A stretch of DNA of 64,000 nucleotides from Pilatotrama ljubarskyi (Eukaryota > Basidiomycota > Agaricomycetes > Polyporales > Polyporaceae): contig MU277679.1 in assembly GCA_022385805.1 (NCBI GenBank), positions 1 to 64,000 of the forward strand. Direction: 5' to 3'. The translations under genes were made by a program, and so were the position numbers. Positions 22,696 through 32,968 of this stretch are shown one piece after another; position 1 is the stretch's first letter, and every line of letters begins with the position of its first letter. A model generated the notes under the pieces. It searched no databases and was not told where the DNA came from. It was given only the letters and a program-made list of their open reading frames with translations.

Positions 22696-23226
22696 ATGAC
22701 AGAGAAACGCGTCAAGCTCGTAACAGTGAACACTGCTCCCGAACGCGCGAAGCGGCTGATTGGACGTGTAGTCGAGGACGTAAAGGATCAGTTCACGATC
22801 ATGCACGTCGCAAATGTGGAGAGTATGTATAGCTGCTTGTCATCGATACCATTCGCGACACTGATTACCTGGCGTTGGAAAGGGGTCGAGGACGTGCGAC
22901 CCACGTTAGAGAAAGAGCAGCCTGATCTGCTGGTAAGTCGCGCTGGATCGTCGTTCCTTCGGCCTCTGACGTCTGAGTCGTGCGTTTGTCAGTTCACGGC
23001 CTCGATGTGGACGCCGGAACAGGCGCAGGTGAGTCGGCGCATCGCGCCAGTTGGCCTCCTTCAAGACTCACTTGGGCTTGTTCGGCAGGAAATCGTCGAC
23101 ATTGCCAGAGACACAGTGCCAGGAATCAAGACGTTCAGTCTCCCGTTCGGATTGCAAGTCGAGAAGGGACCCGATGCGGTTGTGGAGTATATCGAGGAGC
23201 ACCTCCCGCAGCTCCTGAATGCTTAG
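22696..23226 (+). CDS. Hypothetical 116-aa protein
   Basis: Four exons, 22696-22822, 22883-22932, 22993-23028 and 23089-23226, close in frame to 351 nt. The protein begins MTEKRVKLVTVNTAPERAKR and ends with VEKGPDAVVEYIEEHLPQLL. It looks like a small alpha/beta domain: a beta strand (VKLVTVNTA), a helix, another strand (QFTIMHVANV), a helix (VRPTLEKEQPDLL), then FTASMWTPEQAQEIV. Alternating strand-helix segments of this kind suggest a Rossmann-like or response-regulator-like fold, but I recognise no family. Codon usage and clean splice sites support a real gene. There is no signal peptide or TM helix. The ATG is in a good context (CACCACCATG). Confidence 0.72.
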   Translation: MTEKRVKLVTVNTAPERAKRLIGRVVEDVKDQFTIMHVANVESMYSCLSSIPFATLITWRWKGVEDVRPTLEKEQPDLLVSRAGSSFLRPLTSESCVCQFTASMWTPEQAQVSRRIAPVGLLQDSLGLVRQEIVDIARDTVPGIKTFSLPFGLQVEKGPDAVVEYIEEHLPQLLNA

Positions 23227-24007
23227 TCCTGCAGACCACCCATTGTGTTCTCCATACCGCCGTGTCGTACTATGCCCGCTCACGGACCTGTGTCGACGAT
23301 TGTCTGCCAACCGAAGCCGATCGTCCACATCCAAAGTACCAGCGCCGGAGGACATAATACGGCTCGATCCTCCACCCCAACGTTAGCAGCGAATCAGTTA
23401 CAGGAACAAAAGAACTATACAGGTCGTGGGATGAGGGCGGCGCGCGCGCCAGTAGCGCCGCAGTCGACGCGTTCACGTGTTGAAACGCGGGCGCGTCCGC
23501 GCGGGTGGGCCGGGACGGCCGTCTCCTTCCGTCTATGTCTTTCCGCCCACCAGAGTCATCACGGTGGCGTTTAGTACACCCGCACTTCTCCCGCCCACCA
23601 CCACGTCCACAAATACGAACCGGGCTTCTTCCCTCCCTCTGTCCGCAGCGCAGGCCTGCCTGACATCGCGTGAGCGCGGACGTTTATGAGATGCTCCGAC
23701 CGCCAGGTCCTGGAAGCATGCGCGCCATATGGGCAACGCTATCATGTTCCCAGACTCACAACAGATCCTAGGTCCCACGGCTCCCGAAGGCAGGCGAGCA
23801 CCGCCGTGCAGTAGTCGCTCAGTGCGGCATCCTGTGTTTGTGCCTTCACCTGCCGTCATCTCGCCCATCACGCTGGAATAGCGCTGCGCCGTCAAAGACG
23901 AGTCAACTTCCGTAAACAGCACAAGGGCAGCGTATATAAGCCGTCTCGTGCGGAGAGGCTGCAAGGCTCCTTGCACCGTCCCGCGGGAGCTCCCTGATCT
24001 GCGCACA
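23227..24007. promoter_or_regulatory. Intergenic and carboxypeptidase promoter
   Basis: This 0.8 kb stretch precedes the right-arm carboxypeptidase. TATATAAG lies at about 23933-23940, 68-75 bp before the ATG. No gene is seen. It marks the inner edge of the right duplication arm. Confidence 0.45.
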
Positions 24008-27000
24008 ATGTCGCGTCCTGCAAGTGTGGCCGCTCTACTGGCTCTCGTCTTTGTGGGTGTCCGCGCTGCATACCCTCCGAGGGACGTACCCAGCACTTTC
24101 CCCCACGACTATCCTGGAAAGCCGTCCGGGGACTTCAGCCCGGCATGGCAGAGCTGTACGTCGACTCACGCCTATGAGAACGGCTCGCTGGAGATGACAG
24201 TCTCACTCCCACAGACTTTGAGGTGAACGGCACGCTCCCCAACGTAACTTGGAGTCTCCCCCGTAATTTCGCCGGGAACATCCCAGTCAACAGGGCAGGC
24301 CACCCAAACGACACGCTCTTCTTCTGGGCTTTCGAAAAGGAGAACGGGTCGTTGACCGCTGGCGCGAATGAGCGCGCAAACGAACCTTGGGGAATCTGGC
24401 TGAATGGAGGGTTCGTTGCTGCTTCACTCTCATATGCTCATGTGAATGACCTGATCATCTTAACCGCACACCGCAGCCCTGGATCATCGAGTTTGATCGG
24501 ATTGACTTCTGAGGTGTGCACTTGCGCCCGAGCATTGACGAGCCACGCGCCGAAGCTGAAACGCCTGGGTCGTAGAACGGACCTATCCACATCAACGCCG
24601 ACTTCAGCGCGCAGCAGAACAATTTCAGCTGGGATAGACTGGCTGACTATGTCTGGGTTGATCAACCAGTGTGGGTGTTGCCTGTTCAAGGGTGTGTTCT
24701 TAGCGCTTACACGCTCTTTGCAGAGGTGTGGGCTTCTCCACAGCGGACTCAACCGGATATGGTGCGCGATCCTCGAACTCCTCTGCTTCTCACGTCTAAG
24801 CTCCCGACGCAGTACACGATGAGGATGAGATGGGGAGGGACTTCGTGAGTACAACGCTACTATCAAGTGCTCCGTGAACTTGAACTCGACTGTTGGGTTT
24901 GGGGTAGATGGGGTTCCTGTCGAATCTGGTTAAGGTATTCCCGAGCCTCAAAACGCGGCCGCTGTACGTGACCGGGGAGAGCTACGCCGGAACATACATA
25001 GTAAGTCACCGCTCCTTTGAACTGGCCCTGGTATTCACCGTTTCGCCGGTTTATATAGCCGTACATCATGAAGACATACTTTGGCCTAGAAAACCCTCCC
25101 GTCCACATCGCCAAGTTCGCTATCGGAGACGGCACCGTTGGCTCGTTCGAAGTGTTCGAGCTCTTGCCCACAGTAGGCCCACTTTCGAATGCCTTTAGGC
25201 TCTGAGTTAATGCTGTTGTCCCAGGTCACGACCATTGAGACGTACCCTCAGCTCGTCGGATACGACCCCGCAGTGTTCGAGTTCTTCCGTGAACAGTAGG
25301 TACCGTCCCTCGCACTACGGTCTTCGCTCACACGCAGTGCGCAGAGAGCATCTCTGCGGCTACGACCTGAACCTCACCTACCCACAAGACGGCCACTTCC
25401 CTTCCCTGAACTTCACCCAGCCCGCGAACGACTTCGGCGGAAAGTCCGTCGGTTTCACGAGCAGGTTCAACCCGCGCACACGCACCCAGCGACGTCTGCA
25501 AGCGCGTGAGGTGCTCCGCCACGCCAAGCGTGCTGCCAACGTCGAGCGCAGCGACTCCGGAACAGCCGTCGGTGTGCAGAAGCGCGACCTCAGCGGAAGG
25601 GCGAACGGCACCATCGACCCGTGGTACGGGTGCGACATTTACGACGAGATGATCGACTATGCTGTCAACTTCTCGTTCCCGTGGAGTGAGTACTCACTGT
25701 ATCTGAGAGATACATTTCTTCCTCACGCTGTGGAATATCAAAGGCGTCCGCCACGACAATTTCAATGGGTTCGATGTAGGTACCTTTACGGCCTGTAAGC
25801 TGCGCGTAGCTGATGGGACGTTCTTGTCGATTTCAGGTTTATCAGGTCCCTGACGCCCTCGATCCCGAAGCCAACATGGATGCCAGTTTCTTCTTCAATG
25901 GTGAGCGGGTTGGGCTGTTGTTTTGGACGTATCATACTCAACACACATGTCATAGACCCCAAGACGCGCGCAGCGTTACACGCGCCTACAAGCAAGAACT
26001 GGACGGGCTCGATCTTTTACCCGTTCTTGGGCGACCCACTGAGCCAAGGGAATGACCCTAGTGAGTATCGGCTTCTCTTGTACCAGAGGGGACGAGTCAT
26101 CTTACTTTGGACATCACAGGCCCCGAGTGAGTGCAGCCGCACGACGCCTGACTGACTAACCAGTGCTAACGCGCTTCAGACCCATGGTGTTCCTAGACGA
26201 CCTGGCGGCGAATGCATCTGCACACAAGGTCTCAGTCGTCTTGTACTCCGGGAATGACGATTCACTCGTCGCGCATCGCGGAACGGAAGGTAAGAGTAGT
26301 CCTTTTGCATTTCGCCACGCGCATTGCTGACGTCCTGTGTGGCAGTCGTCATCCAGGCATGTAGCTTGGCTTATACTGTATAACGGCAGCGGCGACGGCA
26401 AGCTGACCGCTTTCTATAGAATACGACCTTCGGCGGCATCCAGGGCTTCAGCCGGAGACCGTCCACGCCGTGGTTTGACGACAACGGCGATCTCGGCGGT
26501 ATCGTGCACCAGGAGCGTAACTGGACCTATGTTCTTATCGAAGGCGCGGGTCACCTCGTCCCGTACACGAGCCCTCTCCGGGTAAGCTCCTCGAGCGTTG
26601 CCTTGCTCATGTGCTTACCTACTGACTTCATTCATTTAGGGCTTCGTACTTCTCCGCGAGTTCATCCTCGGCAACAACCAGACCGGGCTCGTCACGAACT
26701 CAAGCGGCTCCGTTTCCGTCGTCGGCGGGGAGAGCACCTCCCTCGCAGTGGATGCCATCCCTGGTCAGCTCGGCATCTACGTCGGTTCTGGGACGACACA
26801 GTCGACCTATACGTACCCGTCCGCGACTATCGCGGCGTGGAACAGCTACATCGCGACGGCGACTGCCACAGCCATTTCCGGGTCAGCAGGCAGCTCCGCC
26901 GGGTCGGGGTCGTCCACTGCCACAGGTGCTGGCGCCACGCACACCAACGGCGGCATGCGCCCCGTTGAGTTTAGTAGTGTGCTCTTTGCTGTAGCGCTGA

Positions 27001-27032
27001 GTGTTGCTGTTCTGCTGGTGGGAGACGTTTGA
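24008..27032 (+). CDS. GPI-anchored serine carboxypeptidase, S10 family (right-arm copy)
   Basis: Eighteen exons: 24008-24155, 24215-24410, 24477-24513, 24576-24670, 24724-24761, 24813-24844, 24908-25000, 25059-25172, 25225-25295, 25345-25685, 25744-25775, 25837-25900, 25956-26060, 26120-26126, 26180-26289, 26346-26356, 26420-26581, 26640-27032. They sum to 2049 nt, 682 aa. It has a signal peptide, GPGSSSL, and catalytic Ser207 (TGESYAG), Asp485 (SGNDDSLVAHRG) and His543 (EGAGHLVP), by my count. A Ser/Gly/Thr linker precedes a C-terminal hydrophobic stretch typical of a GPI signal. It shares every intron position with the mirror copy at 11474-14438, and 12 of its 18 exons differ by no nucleotide in length. 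Intron 16 uses a GC donor (CAG|GCATGT) where the mirror copy has GT. The central exon (25345-25685) carries a basic RRLQAREV segment. Confidence 0.93.
26120..26126 (+). other. 7-nt microexon (exon 14) of the right-arm carboxypeptidase
   Basis: Only GCCCCGA, flanked by an AG acceptor and a GTGAGT donor, keeps the frame between exons 13 and 15 (NDPS-PE-PMVFL). The mirror gene has a 7-nt exon GCGTTGC at 12353-12347 in the same place, so the microexon predates the duplication. Confidence 0.8.
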
Positions 27033-27265
27033 AGTGGAGGTACAGTATGGTCGCGGCCACGGACATGTGCCATAGGCGCTGATGACTGTAAACGTCAATT
27101 CGTCCCGCCGAATCTCACTCTACGAACTATTACGGCTAGACATGCACATTACTCCTTGTAACAGTGGATATCGAGGACTACGTAGTTCACCGAGAAGCAT
27201 AGCCATACGATTGCTAAGGAAGCACGGGCTCGGACGCCAGGTACCTCGCGATGGATGTGCCATGG

Positions 27266-27277
27266 GGTTAGGGTTAG
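27266..27277 (-). promoter_or_regulatory. Telomere-like CTAACCCTAACC downstream of U1 copy 2
   Basis: On the minus strand this 12-mer lies 26 bp past the U1 3' end, matching copy 1. See 11218-11229. Confidence 0.4.
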
Positions 27278-27302
27278 CGCGACGTACTGACATAAAGAAA
27301 AG

Positions 27303-27477
27303 GCCTGCCCAGCCCGAGGGCCGAAGCATGACAGGGAAATATTGCGACGGTGCATGACCCGGAGGCCATACAAACCGCAGAGGCCCCCTGAGGACATGAT
27401 GGTCGCCGTGCTATGAGAGGCCCCCACGGCCCACGAACCCTGGTACATGAAGGGGCTCGTGCCATCAAGGTAAGTAT
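27303..27477 (-). ncRNA. U1 spliceosomal snRNA (copy 2)
   Basis: On the minus strand the RNA starts ATACTTACCTTGATGGCAC, with the U1 5'-splice-site-pairing end intact. The Sm site is AATATTTCC, slightly weaker than copy 1 (one T fewer). The terminal stem-loop (CATGC..GGCAGG around CGGCCC..GGGCTG) and the CATAGCACGG segment are kept. In the stem I helix the two differences from copy 1 are at neighbouring positions and still allow pairing (an A-U pair gained, a G-C pair becoming G-U). Length is 175 nt. The TATA box is again exactly 33 bp upstream. I read it as functional or only recently decaying. The shorter Sm site and the C-to-A change in stem IV are the main doubts. Confidence 0.82.
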
Positions 27478-27502
27478 GAGTCGCCTCGATGTCCGGACCA
27501 GG

Positions 27503-27534
27503 CTTTTATACCGCCACCACTGCGCGCACGGACC
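27503..27534 (-). promoter_or_regulatory. U1 copy 2 promoter: TATA box plus PSE-like element
   Basis: Minus-strand TATAAAAG at 27510-27503 and GGTCCGTGCGC at 27534-27524. Spacing between element starts is 24 bp, against 23 bp at copy 1, while the sequence between has diverged. Confidence 0.68.
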
Positions 27535-28067
27535 ACGCAGTTCAGGGCGAGCTGCTTGAAGATTTCTGCGACTCGGCGTTGTGGGCAACGTGGCGGGGCG
27601 GTGGCCGTCGCGTGTCCGCACTGCATGCGCTCCGCTGCCTTACCGGGCAATTGCTGTGGTTGCCGCGGATTGCAACTTGCCCTCCTCCCCGGTGAACCAT
27701 CGGCGCGGTTAATGTACGCAGTGTACGGTCAAGCCTCGCATGCGCCGAAAAGTACAAAAGCGCAGCTGCGTGCAAGTCTGCGACGACCCGCCATGTAAAG
27801 GGTCTGCCAGTTGTGAGTAGATCGATTGACAGAGTCACATGTGTTGCTGCGCCGAACCAGTTCAATTATGGCTCAGACTCAGTGTCGTCACTACAGCCTC
27901 GTCCAGACACAGCCCTGTGGCATTTACCGAAAGGAGCGAGCTGGGCGGATCGTCGCCACACGAGGCTGTCTTCTCCCAGATATCCAGGCGTCCTACTCAC
28001 GTCGTCTATTTGAGGCAGCGCGCGCGACACCTTGAGCGCAATCCCAACTCTCGTCCCAACCACCACC
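27535..28067. other. Intergenic
   Basis: Stretch between the U1 promoter and the phosphatase gene. Similarity to the outer flank of the left duplication arm appears to stop here, so this marks the outer edge of the right arm. No gene is seen. Confidence 0.45.
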
Positions 28068-28823
28068 ATGCTCTCCTTTGCCTCGCCCATAGGCAATGCT
28101 GCCCTGCATGTGGCCTCGCCCTCGTCGACTCACCATCCACGTCGCGTCGCCATGATACGCGAAGCCGCGCAGACGCCTTCCGAAATCACGTCGAGATTGT
28201 TCCTCTCGGGCCTGTATACCGCCGTGGACGAGGAGCAGCTCATGGCGATTGGCGTCACGCACATCGTCTCTGCCATCGAACGCAGACCCAGATACCCCAA
28301 AAGTCTGACAAAGCTCAAGACGCTGCATATCCCCATCGAGGACAGTGAATATGCCGATATCCTCCAACACCTTGAGGTCACCACGGCATTCATAAAATCC
28401 GCCCTGGAGGATAGGCGGAACATCGTCCTCGTACGTCGCGCCGTTGACGTGCGGCGTCCCCCAGCTAGCTGAACACGCTCATTCTAGGTCCACTGCGCGA
28501 TGGGCATATCCCGCTCGCCTACTGTGGTCTGCGCGTATCTGATCGCGCACAAGGGGATGAGCCCTCACGAGGCTCTCTCCTTCGTGATCTCCAGGCGGGA
28601 GATCGTCTGCCCGAACATAGGCTTCCGGCGCCAGCTCGACATGTATGCCGCGCGCCTCCGAGGGAACAAGAAGCTGCGAAGGCCGCATCTTCCCCCACCC
28701 CCGCCCGTGCGGGTCACCGTCACCCGCTCGTCCATGGCCGTAGAACACTTTCAATGGGTCAAGGCTTCCCGCGATGCGCATCCCCTATCTGGGCAGATGA
28801 CGCGGAGAGGGTCGATGGGATGA
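28068..28823 (+). CDS. Dual-specificity protein phosphatase
   Basis: Exons 28068-28430 and 28488-28823 give 232 aa. The catalytic P-loop HCAMGISRS fits HCxxGxxRS, with the nucleophilic Cys created just after the splice junction. The general-acid region PIEDSEYADIL lies upstream, as in DUSP-type phosphatases, and ITSRLFLSGLYTA is the usual DUSP domain start. The C-terminal 60 residues (KKLRRPHLPPPPP...) are basic and Pro-rich and may be a docking tail. It dephosphorylates Ser/Thr/Tyr, possibly on a MAP kinase. No kinase-interaction (rhodanese) domain is present. The ATG in CACCACCATG was chosen as the first with good context. Confidence 0.88.
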
Positions 28824-29656
28824 CCGCGCATGCAGGCCCGTGGTTCATTATGCAGCCCATCTTTCTCAGCGCCAACGGTCGCGCGCATCATAGAGCAGCC
28901 GCCTTGAGCGTATTCCGCCTGCCTTGCGGCCTCGCGGTTCATTTCACTTGTTCGATTGCCTGGTACGGAAGCCTCGTGTCTGGTGTATGAATTAGTAGCC
29001 GATGCTCATGACCTCTCCAGTCGGGGGCGTGTCACGGCAGCGTTGTGCTACTGGCCCCTTGTATGACTGCTCTCGATAACGAAGGCGATCGGTCTCGTTC
29101 GTATTTCTCAAGGACACTATGTTGTATTTTATCGCTACTGTATCCGACGATTCGATGTGGACCTGGCCATCTTTCTCCGCTGAGGCTCGCCACTTCTGCC
29201 ACAAATAAGTCGGTTCTTGAATGAGTCTCTCAGGCTGGTTCGTCGCTAGGAGCATTGCGGAGGCAGCACAACAATGTTCCCATTGAGCAATAGGCGAGCT
29301 GAATTTGAAGGCGCACATATATATCAGGGCTGACTGGACGTAGGAGGAGGTTACTTAGGAGTATCTAATCCACAACCGTCAAGTTCGGGCCCGGGGTGCA
29401 GCAAACTAGGCGCCAATGATAGCCGCAACGGTGTCACCGTTTCAACTCCGATATTCCCGGACTTGCATCTCTCGCTCGACTCCGACGTACCCGACCGAGG
29501 CTGCTCTGCAGGATCGCATAATACTCAACCGGACTGCCTCTTAACCTAGCACTAGGTGTTCAGCTGCCTAGCTGGAGACCGTATAGAGTACGCTCGTCGC
29601 TCAGAACGTTTTCGGGAGCTACGCAATCGAAAGCTCACCGTCTGGAGTCTGTGAGG
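28824..29656. other. Intergenic, 0.8 kb
   Basis: Upstream region of the CLC gene. Nothing identifiable apart from AT-richer tracts around 29310-29360. Confidence 0.4.
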
Positions 29657-32600
29657 ATGTGGTAAGTTCACCATTACCCCTCACTGCTTCGAGGTCGGTC
29701 ACGATGACCGTCATCACGCACACAAAGGGACGGCTCTGTCAACACCAACCTACCATGGTTCAGCGCTGCCAAGGCCTCTTCACCCGATAGCAACATCCGC
29801 GATGCCGAGGCGTACGAATTCGTAGAGCACGCCGAGACGCGCCCTTTCCTCTCCTCGCGCTCGCTCGAGAAGCAGGTCGCGTACGAGGAAGGGAGCACGA
29901 TTGACTGGCTGCGTGAAGAGGCCGCGGAGCGCGAACGCAAGCGGGTGCTCAGCTCGCAGCGGGGTCTCCGTGGGCTGCTTGCAGTCGTGCAGGATTCCGT
30001 CGGGATGTGGCTGGTGATTATATTGACGGGGCTAGGTATTGGGATTGTGGGCGCGTGGCTGGATGTTCTGGTCAGATGGTGCGTGCTCCCCTTGGCATCT
30101 GGCTGCCATACGAATGATTGGTGATTTCGGGTAGGTTGGGCGACCTGAAGGAAGGCCGATGCACGTACGGTTTCTTCTATAACCAAGTCGCGTGTTGTAG
30201 TGGGCTTGACCGTGAGTCCCATTTGCATGGCGCCGATATCATCTCAAAGTGCCCTCTCATAGCTGGAGAGCTGTGCAACGAATGGAAGTCCTGGAGCGAA
30301 TATCTCGGTGTGCACAGTATATTCGGGCATTCCCTCCTACAAGCGGCTATCTACATCGCGCTTTCCGTCAGTAAACCCCTATGTATTTCGCAATCAGCTT
30401 CCCTGATACCCATGGCTTGGCCAGATTGCTTTCGCCGGTAGCTCAGCGGTCTTGGTGAAGACATATGCCCCTTAGTGCGCCATGGGTCCTCTTGTTGCGG
30501 AGTGCATGCGGTACTGATGTTGATCTGCCAGCGCATTCCACACTGGGAGTACGTCCTACACGACTCTGCTCTTAGTGCGGTAGCTAAATGATCGTGCAGT
30601 CCCTGAGATCAAGGCGGTAGGTTTGTGGTGCTTGGTGACCTTCCCGCTCGGCTCTCATTGCTCTCCAGATTCTCAGCGGCTACGTCCTCGACTCATTCCT
30701 TGGACCATGGGTACTCCTCATTAAGGCGATCGGCCTCGCACTTGCTGTTGCCTCTGGGCTGTCTCTGGGGAAGGAAGGTCCGCTGGTGCACGTAGCGTGC
30801 TGCTGGGCATACCTGCTTTCCCGTTTGTTGCGGCAGCATCGGCAGAATGAAGGTCTGTCGTACTACGGTGGCGGTCTGACTGCCTCAGGATTGACTTCGT
30901 GCTAGCACGGAAACGCAAGTTGCTCGCAGCGGCTGCAGCTGCAGGCGTCTCCGTCGCATTCGGTAGTCCACTCGGCGGTGTACTGTTTGGCCTCGAGGAG
31001 TTAGATGCGTTCTTCGACGACGGCAACGTCATGTGGCGGGGCTTCGTCACATCGGTCATCGCGGCAGTCTCACTGCAGTACGTCGATCCGTTCGGGACAT
31101 CTAAGCTAGTCCTATTCCAAGTTTCGGAATCCGGTTCAGTATGGCGAGCATTTGAACTTGTGAGCTATGTACAGCCCTGCTCTGCAACATTCAATTGACG
31201 GAACCGTCGCACTAACAGGTTCCTTGGGTGTTCCTCTCCGTCATTGGGGTATAGCGGACCGTACTCGACTTGCATGGCCATAGCTAATGTCGTCTGTGCT
31301 AGGGTCTCCTCGGTTCTCTGCTGATTAAGCTGAACACTGCTGTCGCGGTGTACAGGCAGCAGAGCACACTTCATGAGTGGCCGATCCTGGAGGTGGTCGG
31401 CTTCACTGCCATCACTGCTGCCGTCAGCTATCTGGTAAATTGCGTGCTAATAGGTGCAGTCTGCGAGCAGTGCCGCTCACCGTTGCTGGCTGCGTGCAGG
31501 TGGTCTTCCTTAGAGTGCAGTCGTCCGAACTGGTTGCAAACCTGTTCCAGGAGTGCGACCCTACGAAAGGCGACTATCACGGTCTATGCAAGTATGTGGA
31601 CACCCCGCATACTGCCAATGGGCGAACTGACGATCCGCATCTCTGCAGTCCCAGCGCGATCTGGGCCAATGTCTTCCTTCTCATCCTCACGGCTATGGTC
31701 AAGATCGGCTTCACTGCATGGACGTTCGGCATGATGGTACGTTACCTCTGCGTGGGAGCAATACTTTTTCATGACCAGCATGCAGATCCCTGCTGGCATT
31801 TTCCTACCTACAATCGCTATCGGCGCGTGCTTGGGGCGTGCAGTCGGGTTGATTACGTTCGTGCGCCTCACGTTGCTGTCCCTGAGTGTCTATTGAGCTT
31901 TGGCATCAGACAAGGCTGGCATAGAGCATACCCTAATGCTTGGATATTCTCTTCGTGCCCCCCGGATCCTACCGTACGATGCGTATCACCAGGATTTTAC
32001 GCTGTGATAGGCGCGTCTGCGATGCTGGGCGGCGTTACGAGGATGACAAGTAGGCCCTATCTCTCTTTCCTCACGCAGCAGAGATTGATTCGTCATGGTT
32101 CAACCAGTCTCTCTTGTCGTAATACTCTTCGAGGTAATGGTGCTTAGCGATTACAGCGTGACGGCGTTTCTAACATGATCTTCGATAGCTCACTGGAGCC
32201 CTCTCGCACGTTCTGCCCATTATGATCTCCGTCATGGTATCCAAATGGGTGGCAGACGCATTCGGGAAAGACGGCATCTACTCCGTCTGGATCGCCATGC
32301 GGCAATATCCCTGGATACCCGCTCGCGAGTTCCGCGACCAAGGTCAGACCGCCGCACATGTCATGAAACCTGCCTCGAACTTGCTGGTTATACGCGATGA
32401 CGGGCAAGGCTGCACGATCAAGGAACTGGACGAGCTTGTCAGAAGGCATACGTATCATGGTTTCCCGGTCATACATGGCGACCAGCTACTTGGCTTTGTT
32501 CTCAAGGACAAGCTGAGAGCCTGTATCGGTGAGCCACGGTGGTTTCTTTCCTCGCGCTGCGTGGTCTGACTGGAGACAGAAACCCTACTGGCAGAAGGTT

Positions 32601-32932
32601 CTGAGGGCGATCGTAGATGCACGTTACTACCAGCCGGTCGAGTATCGACGGATGACAGCAGTATGCTGGACTTGTCGCCTCTCCTGGAGGAGGCTGTACT
32701 CCAGCTCCGAAAGGACGTACCACTGGAATTGGTGGTCAACATGTTCCAGAAGCTGGTTCGTTCTCCGCCTCCTTTTGATTCGACGGCTCTTTGACACGTA
32801 ACGCAGAACCTTAGACATATCCTCTTCTCTCAAGGAGGCAGACTCACGGGGATGATTACGAAGACGGACATTGTGTGGCTGCTGACAGCACAAGCCCCGC
32901 ATGCAGGCGCACTCGCGGAGAAGAACTTCTAG
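29657..32932 (+). CDS. CLC-type chloride channel/antiporter with C-terminal CBS domains
   Basis: A many-exon gene. Exon 1 holds only five coding bases (29657-29661) before a 102-nt intron, exon 2 is 29764-30078, and the stop is at 32930-32932. Family signatures in order: N-terminal [16 protein letters not shown], first TM helix, [17 protein letters not shown], the GKEGP motif with the gating/proton glutamate, the pore segment [31 protein letters not shown] (third selectivity segment), then two CBS domains ([14 protein letters not shown]..., [18 protein letters not shown]). This resembles the yeast Gef1 / mammalian CLC-3 to -5 class, which exchange Cl- for H+ in Golgi, endosome or vacuole membranes. 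The ATG is inferred from splicing and is the least certain point. Converges on the methyltransferase gene with only 36 bp between stop codons. Confidence 0.87.
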
Positions 32933-32968
32933 ATCATCGCTGTTGTTACACCTCGTGCTCGTCTTGTT

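Noticed and set aside
30431..30460. GGTAGCTCAGCGGTCTTGGTGAAG looked like a tRNA A-box region
   Set aside because: It encodes AGSSAVLVK in the CLC coding sequence, and no cloverleaf or B box follows.
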